DNA of 53,780 nucleotides from a virus: the IMG/VR virus record IMGVR_UViG_3300013307_000023, positions 1 to 53,780 of that record. One strand, 5' to 3'. A model generated the notes under the pieces. The model did no database searches and was not told where the DNA came from. It saw only the letters and a list, made by a program, of their open reading frames with translations. The translations under genes and the position numbers were made by a program. Below are positions 47,818-53,780 of the stretch, in pieces (positions within the stretch are counted from its first letter, which is position 1; each line of letters starts with the position of its first letter).

Positions 47818-48939
47818 ATGAAGGTTCTACTAGAGATTCCGCTCTCCACGTTCAGCGGATACGGCAATGACGGTATCGGTCTAGCTCGCGCCCTGATTAG
47901 ATGGGGCGCAGACGTGTACCTAGCGCCGTCCGCAGTGCAGGCTCCTCTTCCCGAAGATGTGGCCATGCTCCTCACGAAGCAGTTGAATGGCCCCTTTGAC
48001 CTGATTATCAATCACCACGACCCAGCGGCTCTTGTCTCCACTGAGGAGAAGAAGCGAGCCGCAGATGTATACGTGGCTTGGACAATGTGGGAGTACTCCA
48101 ACTTCGGCAACCTTCCCGGTCGCACGAAGCTCAAGAAGAATTTGAAGCACTTCGACGCCGTGATTGGCTATGACCCGGTTTCCAGTCAGTGTCTTCAGGA
48201 TTACGCCTACAAGGGCCAATCTGTTCTCACCATCCAAGGGGGCTTCGAGCCAGAGCAGTGGCCGTTTGCAGAGGGACGCCGTTGGGACGAGGGACGCTTC
48301 GGCTTCTGCATGGTGGGTCAGCTTCACATGCGTAAGGACCCGTTCGTAGCCATTGAGGCGTTCAACGAACTCAAGCAAGACCCAAACATCGAATTTGATG
48401 AGGCTGAGCTTCACCTAAAGACAACGGTTCCCGGTCTCCACAGTGCCATGGAGCAAGTCATTCCGAAGCTCCGCATCCACTATGATGTCTGGCCCAACAA
48501 CATTCTATACAAGTTCTACGAAGCTCAGCATGTTCTCCTCGCACCATCCCGTGGAGAGGGAAAGAACATGCCAGCCCTAGAAATGCAGTCTACTGGTGGA
48601 GCAGTCATCGCTACCAACTGGGGTGGACATCAGCAATGGCTTCACAAGGACTACGCCTACCCGCTGGATTACTCCTTGCACCCTGTGGACGGTAACAGCC
48701 CGAACACATTCAACGCCCGCGCCAGCGTGGAGAACATGAAGGAACTCATGCTCCATGCCTACAACAACCGCGAAGAGGTTCGCCGCAAGGGCGAGCTTGC
48801 ATCCCAAATCATCCCACAGATGTGCTCCTGGGACTCCGTAGTTGAGCGGCTTTTCCTACAGTTGGCCGACTCTACCCCGAACGGGCAGAAGTTGTGGGCG
48901 GCGGCTCAGAGTTGCAGAAGGATTCCTAATGACCACTAG
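47818..48939 (+). CDS. GT4-like glycosyltransferase (GT-B fold) in the tail operon
   Basis: 373 residues. The N-terminal domain opens with a strand and GYGNDGIGLARAL; the C-terminal domain has FGFCMVGQLHMRKDP, ILLAPSRGEGKNMPALEMQSTGGAVIATNWGGH, the E-x7-E-like donor loop of GT4 enzymes. It would transfer a nucleotide-activated sugar. Inserted between tail terminator and tail tube genes, so it is a good candidate for glycosylating virion proteins. Confidence 0.82.
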   Translation: MKVLLEIPLSTFSGYGNDGIGLARALIRWGADVYLAPSAVQAPLPEDVAMLLTKQLNGPFDLIINHHDPAALVSTEEKKRAADVYVAWTMWEYSNFGNLPGRTKLKKNLKHFDAVIGYDPVSSQCLQDYAYKGQSVLTIQGGFEPEQWPFAEGRRWDEGRFGFCMVGQLHMRKDPFVAIEAFNELKQDPNIEFDEAELHLKTTVPGLHSAMEQVIPKLRIHYDVWPNNILYKFYEAQHVLLAPSRGEGKNMPALEMQSTGGAVIATNWGGHQQWLHKDYAYPLDYSLHPVDGNSPNTFNARASVENMKELMLHAYNNREEVRRKGELASQIIPQMCSWDSVVERLFLQLADSTPNGQKLWAAAQSCRRIPNDH

Positions 48940-49153
48940 AAGCATAGAGATTCGTTGCCCCAACGGTCCTCAACGTCTTTTCATGAAATTGAAGCTAGAG
49001 GGCGAATCTCCAAAAGTCACACCGGACAATCGTCTGGAATTCGCTTGCTCCGATTGCAAGAGAACGCTAAGGCGAGAGGGATGGGAAGTAGACAGGGTTC
49101 TCCATCAGTACGACTTCCTTGGACAGTTCGTAGAAACGTTCATTGAGTACTGA
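48929..49153 (+). CDS. Com-like zinc-ribbon protein (74 aa)
   Basis: 74 residues from the ATG at 48929, overlapping the glycosyltransferase end by 11 bases. IEIRCPNGPQRLFMK and EFACSDCKRTLRREG form a Cys pair and a CxxC as in Mu Com-type zinc proteins, although the first knuckle has only one Cys. Com regulates translation of a modification gene in Mu; role here is unknown. Confidence 0.65.
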   Translation: MTTRSIEIRCPNGPQRLFMKLKLEGESPKVTPDNRLEFACSDCKRTLRREGWEVDRVLHQYDFLGQFVETFIEY

Positions 49154-49154
49154 C

Positions 49155-49162
49155 CGATAGTA
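49155..49162 (+). promoter_or_regulatory. Late motif CGATAGTA, copy 8
   Basis: One base after the zinc-ribbon gene stop, 48 bases before the tail tube ATG. A GTAGC/GCTAC hairpin occupies the leader, followed by AAGGAG. Confidence 0.65.
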
Positions 49163-49210
49163 GTAGTCAGTAGCAACCCTGCTACAGTCACGACTTCCCA
49201 AGGAGTACCT

Positions 49211-49786
49211 ATGGCTACCCCAATTGTCTCGGGATTCAGTCTAACCCACTGTGCAATCCTAGACGGCACCACAGGTGCAGACGCAGTTGATGGTGACATT
49301 TATGGTGTCCGTTCAGCCTCTATTGAACTGGACTCTGATTCTTACGACAACACTGGTGACGACGCCGTTCTTGAGACTTGGTACTGGTTCAACAAGGCCA
49401 CGCTAACCGTTCAGTCCGGTTACGTTCCATTCAAGACCATTGCCCTCATCACCGGCTCGAAGATGACTTCTTCGGGTACTGCCCCCAACGACCTTTACTC
49501 CCTACCTCTTTGGGAAGACCGTCAGCAGAACACCACTCCACGTCCGGTTCTTATCCGTGTTCCTTCTAGGGACCTCAACGGTGTAATCCGTACGCTGGAC
49601 TTCGTTCTGTACAAGGTGCAGTTCCAGCCAATCTCGTTCGACGGTCCTACCTACAAGGACGGTCTGCTTCTCAACTACACCGGTACCGCGCTTCTTTCCA
49701 GCACGGACGAGAAGGGTCAGCCCGTTCTTGACTCGGTTACGGGACTGCCAGCCCGCGCAATCGGACGCCTGATTAACCACGCATAA
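49211..49786 (+). CDS. Major tail tube protein
   Basis: 191 residues after AAGGAGTACC. Beta-rich, with SASIELDSDSYDNTGDDAVLETWYWFNKATLTVQSGYVPFKTIALITG resembling siphovirus tail tube proteins, and FVLYKVQFQPISFDGPTYKDGLLLNYTGTALLS near the end as in the gpV fold. The frameshifted chaperones follow as expected. Confidence 0.82.
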   Translation: MATPIVSGFSLTHCAILDGTTGADAVDGDIYGVRSASIELDSDSYDNTGDDAVLETWYWFNKATLTVQSGYVPFKTIALITGSKMTSSGTAPNDLYSLPLWEDRQQNTTPRPVLIRVPSRDLNGVIRTLDFVLYKVQFQPISFDGPTYKDGLLLNYTGTALLSSTDEKGQPVLDSVTGLPARAIGRLINHA

Positions 49787-49831
49787 GTTGAGCAAATAGC
49801 TCGATAACCAAATAACAAGGAGAAGAGTCGC

Positions 49832-50347
49832 ATGACGACCAAGAAAGCATCCGTTGACGTACCCCAGGATGTTGAAGCTCTATCGCCAGAGCCAGACCAA
49901 CTAACCCTTGAGTCTGGCTTTGTCGTGCGCGTAGAGCCTCTGAAGACTCGTGGAATGTTCAAGCTTCTGAAGATTATCACCCGCGGTGCGGGTCCGATCC
50001 TCATGCAGATGCCACTTGACTTCAACGACACAGAGGCATTCGTACAGCAATTGCTAGCTGTCACCCTCATGGCTGTGCCAGAGGCCGAAGACGAAGCAAT
50101 CCAGTTCCTTCAGGCCATGGTTCAGCCTGCGGAGTATAACCCGGACGCAAAGTCCAAGGCCGACCAGCAGAAGAACAAGGAACTATTTGAGCGCCTTGTC
50201 GAAGAGTTGGATGACCCAAACCCTCTGGACACGCTGAACATCATCACAACCATTGTGACGAACGAGGCTGAGAATATCGGAGCACTGGGAAAACAACTAG
50301 CGGCGGCTCTGAAGACCCTGGTCCCCTCACTCGCAGTCAAGAACTAA
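49832..50347 (+). CDS. Tail assembly chaperone, short form (gpG-like)
   Basis: 171 residues after AAGGAGAAG. Acidic helical protein (FVVRVEPLKTRGMFKLLKII, then DTEAFVQQLLAVTLMAVPEAED), the expected type between tail tube and tape measure genes. Near its end a slippery GGGAAAA at codons 152-154 allows -1 frameshifting into the overlapping frame. Confidence 0.85.
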   Translation: MTTKKASVDVPQDVEALSPEPDQLTLESGFVVRVEPLKTRGMFKLLKIITRGAGPILMQMPLDFNDTEAFVQQLLAVTLMAVPEAEDEAIQFLQAMVQPAEYNPDAKSKADQQKNKELFERLVEELDDPNPLDTLNIITTIVTNEAENIGALGKQLAAALKTLVPSLAVKN

Positions 50348-50832
50348 TTCTTGGGGAGGTCCGAACTCTGGACCCCGACCACCTACTGGGTGGGTACAGC
50401 ATTGCGTTTGACCTCGTGGCTAATGCGTATGGCTGGACCGATGACCAGATAATGGACCTCCCACTACTGCGCTTCAGACAAATTATCGCCGCCATACGCC
50501 GTCGCCAGATGATGGAACGCCGTCAGGCAATTGCACTTGCATCCTGGCAAACTCGGCAAATCACCACATTTACGGCCGCTGGCTTCATGGTGGAAAAAGA
50601 CAAGCCCAATGAGGCATTGGAGATTGCCCAAATGCTCGCATTCGATGAAATTGAAAAAGCACAGCTAGAAGAATCACGAGTCGAACACATGGCAGACAAT
50701 GTGGCCGAGGTAGTGAATGGCATCGCTTTCGATGCCGAGGGAAACATCGTCCCAGAGATTCCGATGAACCTCCCAAGCGCCATGGATGTGGGAAGTGTAT
50801 TCGGAGACCCGTCCCATTGGGAGAGGCGATAA
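49832..50832 (+). CDS. Tail assembly chaperone, frameshifted long form (gpGT-like)
   Basis: The -1 frame is open from 50272 to 50832 and has no convincing start of its own; a GTG at 50416 lacks a ribosome site. Slippage on GGGAAAA (50287-50293) would give a 333-residue fusion: 154 residues of the short form plus 179 of the second frame, which includes DQIMDLPLLRFRQIIAAIRRRQ and a C-terminal helical part. The GT form recruits tape measure during tail assembly in lambda. Confidence 0.85.
50287..50293 (+). promoter_or_regulatory. Programmed -1 frameshift site GGGAAAA
   Basis: In the short-form frame this reads CTG GGA AAA, a perfect X-XXY-YYZ heptamer. After slipping back one base, decoding continues in the second frame with no stop until 50830. 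Confidence 0.85.
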
Positions 50833-50835
50833 GCG

Positions 50836-50843
50836 CGATAGTA
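50836..50843 (+). promoter_or_regulatory. Late motif CGATAGTA, copy 9
   Basis: Starts 3 bases after the chaperone stop and 27 bases before the tape measure ATG, which has AAGGAGGCGAG in front. Confidence 0.6.
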
Positions 50844-50870
50844 AGACATGAGGTAGCCTAAGGAGGCGAG

Positions 50871-53780
50871 ATGTCGGACAATGAAACGAGAGTCTTTTAT
50901 AAGACCATTGCCGACTTCAACAACCTCCGTAGGGAACTTCGTCAGCTTCGCACTGACCTAGCCAAGACTAAGGCCGCTGAATCGGCGTATAACGCCGCAT
51001 CAGTCAAGGAGCGCGCCGCCGCCACTAAGGCCGCTACGGCGCGCTCCAAGGCCATGTCTGAGGAGACCAAGAGTCTCAAGGCCAATAATCTTCTTGCGGC
51101 TACATACGCTAAGCGCCAAGCCGCTATCACCGCGGCTGTCAAGGCCGCAAATGTGGTTATCAACGCACAGAACCGTGCGCTGAAGTCCAACTCTCTAAAT
51201 CTTGCCGCCGCCGCGGCAAATGCTCGTGAGTACGCCAGTGCTCAGAGGCAGATCAACAAGTCCACGGGTGTGTCCTCTGACGCCATTCGTGTTCAGCGTG
51301 ACCTCAACAAGCTTCAGAAGGAAGCTACAAATTCTTCTCGCAACCGTGTAGAAGCCCTCAAGGAAGAGGCGAACGCTACACAGACAGCCAAGAAGGCAAA
51401 CGTTCAGTTCGTAGATAGCGTCGGCAAGGTCAACATGGCCACCGGCGAGGTTATCGACGCTGAGAAGAAGCATGTTGACGAAGCTGAGGCCAATACCTCG
51501 AAGCTTACTCGCGCTCGCCAGCGTGAGCTTGACGCCCTAGGTGCAGTTCGTGTTGCCGAAATGTCTCTGGCAGAAATGCGCAAGAAGTACAGTTCGGACT
51601 CCATTCAGGTAGTACGTGCTGAAGAGCGTCATGCCGCTTCCCTCCGCAGGCTAGAACTTGCACAGCGCGCCGCTCGTGATGAGGCCAACCGCCTAGCGCA
51701 TGACGGAAGCAAGCTTCCTCCTATTTTCGACAAAATGGGTGCAAGCGGTGACAAGATGTACCGCGCTTTCAGGAAGCTTGGGCAGATCAACATGCCGTTC
51801 CTTCCCGGAAGCCTCCTCCTCTGGCTCCCAGCCATCGCCGCCGTAATTTCGGCCCTTAACCCTCTGGTAGCTCTACTTGGTGCTGTTGGTGGGGCCGCTA
51901 TAGGCCTCATCGGTAACATCGGATCGCTTTCCGGTGCCTTCCTAGCCCTTCCCGGCATCCTCTCCGCAGTCGTAGCCGGTATCGGTGGCGTTATCGCCTC
52001 TATGGGTGGAGTGGGCCAGGTCTTCAAGGCGTACGCCGCAATGAAGAAGGCCACCGGAGACACACAGGGCAGTGGTGGTCAGACACAGGCTGAGCGCGCA
52101 CAAGCTCTTGCAGACGCAGAAGACAATCTAGCCAAAGCACAGTACAACGTCAAGAAGGCTCAGGAGAACCTAAACAAGGCCCGTGAGAAGGCCCTACAAG
52201 ATTTGCAGAACCTCCGCAAGGAGGTTAGCCGTGCAACCATAACTGAGGACCGTGCTCTTGCGGACCTTCAGCTTGCCGTAGAGAACTACCGCAACGTTCT
52301 TGCCGAGCCAGCCTCCACCGCTGGCGACAAGATGGATGCCGCTACGCGCGTCAAGGAAGCCGAAGCTGAGCTTGCGGACGTTCGTCAGCAGAACATCCAG
52401 AACCAGAAAGACCTTGCTGAGGCAGAAAAGAAGGGTGTTGAGGGTTCTGACCAGGTTGTAGAAGCCAAGCAGAACATCACTGACGCTCTCAAGGCTCAGC
52501 GTGACGCCGTTGCGGCTCTGAAGAAGGAACAGCAGGGCGGTCAGGGAGCACAGGCCGCGGCACAGGCTACCAACGAGTTCAACCAGGCTCTCGCTCAGCT
52601 ATCTCCTTCCGCACAGAAGGTGGTTCTGGCGCTCATCGCCATGCAGGATCAGTGGAAGGCATTCCGTCGTACCCTGCAAGAAGATTTCTTCTCCCGTATC
52701 GTAGGCGACCTCGACCGTTTGCCACAGGTTCTCAAGAACCTTGAAAACTTCCTGCGTCCCGCAGTGAAGTCCATGGGCAACCTCGCTGATGCCTTCCTAC
52801 GTCTGTTCACATCCCCTTCGTGGAACCGTGACATCCGCACCATCGGTGAGCAGAATGGTCGCATCCTTGAAAGCATGAGCAAGGGTGCTCTCGCACTCTC
52901 GCAGGCCATCATCGACCTCACTGTAGCCGCTGGACCATTCACGCAGTGGATGGTTGACTCTCTTGCTAAGGGTGCCGAAAACTTCTCCAAGCTTGTCGCC
53001 AACGGACGTGAGACCGGTCAGCTAGCAGGCTGGCTAAATCTTGTTCGCGCACGCCTTGAGAAGTGGTGGGCCATCGTCAAGAACGTTGGCGCTACTCTCT
53101 TCAACTACGGTGTAGCCGCTTCGGGCTTCGGTGACTGGCTATCTGACGGTATGCTCCGCATGACGGAGAACTGGAAGAAGTCTTCGGAGAACGCCAAGAA
53201 GCCAACTTCCGCGTTCAAGACCTGGCTAGAGGATATCAAGCCGCTACTTGGCGAGGTAAACGGACTACTCGGTGACTTCTTCGGATGGTTCCGCGAAGAG
53301 TCCATGAAGCCTGAAAACATCAAGGACGCCCAAGACCTAGTTAAGACTATCCGCGACGACCTGGGACCGGCTCTAAAGCGCTTCTTCGATGTGCTTCAGA
53401 AGGCCCACATCGACCAGAAGTTGATTCAGGGTATTTCTCAGCTTGTAGACGCCTTCACGTCCATCATGGATATTGGTGGAAACTCGGTTATTGAGGCATT
53501 CTTCGGCGTGCTTACAGGCATTCTCGGGGCTATCGCAGACTTCCTACATGCACTACCCCCTGGTAGTGCTGACCTTCTTCTTCAGATTTTCGCAGGCATC
53601 GCCGCACTGTCGTTCCTATCTAAGTTCCCAGGAGTATCCCTACTCTTCAAGGGACTGTCTGCTCTGCTTACCGCAAAGACTCTCGGAGAACTTGGTGGAG
53701 TCTTCACCAACATCAAGGGTCTAGAGGGTCTGAAGTTTGCTGGCCTCCTTGGTGTCATCGGTGGTCTCCTTGCTGTAGCC
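50871..53780 (+). CDS. Tape measure protein (truncated by window end)
   Basis: Open from ATG 50871 to the end of the window: 970 residues so far. Long Ala/Lys/Glu coiled coil (about 1-290), a hydrophobic block with several membrane-length segments (about 302-375, LPAIAAVISALNPLVALLG onward), a second coiled coil (about 400-550) and later amphipathic helices. This composition, with its place after the chaperones, identifies the tape measure, which sets tail length. Confidence 0.92.
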   Translation, partial: MSDNETRVFYKTIADFNNLRRELRQLRTDLAKTKAAESAYNAASVKERAAATKAATARSKAMSEETKSLKANNLLAATYAKRQAAITAAVKAANVVINAQNRALKSNSLNLAAAAANAREYASAQRQINKSTGVSSDAIRVQRDLNKLQKEATNSSRNRVEALKEEANATQTAKKANVQFVDSVGKVNMATGEVIDAEKKHVDEAEANTSKLTRARQRELDALGAVRVAEMSLAEMRKKYSSDSIQVVRAEERHAASLRRLELAQRAARDEANRLAHDGSKLPPIFDKMGASGDKMYRAFRKLGQINMPFLPGSLLLWLPAIAAVISALNPLVALLGAVGGAAIGLIGNIGSLSGAFLALPGILSAVVAGIGGVIASMGGVGQVFKAYAAMKKATGDTQGSGGQTQAERAQALADAEDNLAKAQYNVKKAQENLNKAREKALQDLQNLRKEVSRATITEDRALADLQLAVENYRNVLAEPASTAGDKMDAATRVKEAEAELADVRQQNIQNQKDLAEAEKKGVEGSDQVVEAKQNITDALKAQRDAVAALKKEQQGGQGAQAAAQATNEFNQALAQLSPSAQKVVLALIAMQDQWKAFRRTLQEDFFSRIVGDLDRLPQVLKNLENFLRPAVKSMGNLADAFLRLFTSPSWNRDIRTIGEQNGRILESMSKGALALSQAIIDLTVAAGPFTQWMVDSLAKGAENFSKLVANGRETGQLAGWLNLVRARLEKWWAIVKNVGATLFNYGVAASGFGDWLSDGMLRMTENWKKSSENAKKPTSAFKTWLEDIKPLLGEVNGLLGDFFGWFREESMKPENIKDAQDLVKTIRDDLGPALKRFFDVLQKAHIDQKLIQGISQLVDAFTSIMDIGGNSVIEAFFGVLTGILGAIADFLHALPPGSADLLLQIFAGIAALSFLSKFPGVSLLFKGLSALLTAKTLGELGGVFTNIKGLEGLKFAGLLGVIGGLLAVA

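Noticed and set aside
50416-50832. Independent gene starting at GTG 50416
   Set aside because: No ribosome site, and the frame is open upstream to the slippery site, so the -1 frameshift fusion explains it better.
1-53780. Integrase, attachment site, CRISPR array, insertion sequence or rRNA
   Set aside because: No recombinase or transposase motifs, no spaced direct-repeat array of CRISPR type and no rRNA segments were seen.

Overview
The window is one contiguous piece of a large double-stranded DNA bacteriophage genome, most probably a long-tailed siphovirus of an actinobacterial host. The phage call rests on an ordered virion operon: TerL, portal, MuF-like protein, protease/scaffold, decoration protein, major capsid protein, connectors, major tail protein, frameshifted tail chaperones and a truncated tape measure. 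The actinobacterial call rests on a WhiB-family regulator, frequent GTG/TTG starts and apparently leaderless promoters. No integrase, excisionase, rRNA, convincing tRNA or CRISPR array was seen, so a temperate lifestyle is not supported here.

Layout. (1) 1-3882, plus strand: a run of small mostly unrecognised genes, then a metallophosphoesterase, with several sigma70-like promoters and two terminators. (2) 3914-14314, minus strand, separated by a bidirectional terminator: membrane proteins, a second phosphoesterase, a HAD-type 5'-nucleotidase, an SPFH/band-7 protein, an NAD salvage cassette (NadR-like, nicotinamidase, PnuC), a DNA sliding clamp, a Cas4/RecB-like nuclease, WhiB and an SbcD/Mre11-like protein. 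(3) 14315-14747: the only long non-coding gap, a divergent promoter region with a terminator-like hairpin and a strongly folded ~115-nt element flanked by two copies of a small palindrome. (4) 14748-18569, plus strand: small Cys-rich genes, an SbcC-like half ATPase and a clamp-loader ATPase. (5) 18579-20908: sugar epimerase and two glycosyltransferases. (6) 20917-53780: packaging, head and tail genes, including a 3065-residue protein, a 1450-residue repeat protein, a glutaredoxin and a third glycosyltransferase.

How it fits together. The minus-strand block and region 4 carry replication/repair accessories (clamp, clamp loader, SbcCD-like parts, nuclease) and metabolic takeover genes (NAD salvage, nucleotidase). 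The plus-strand late region builds the virion. Two promoter styles are visible. Many transcription units have a TATA-like -10 hexamer only 5-7 nt before the start codon, implying leaderless mRNA. The late region repeatedly carries the octamer CGATAGTA, almost always in gene junctions, which looks like a late promoter. The glycan genes together with a 33-unit Ser/Thr/Val repeat protein suggest a decorated, fibrous virion surface, but that is inference.
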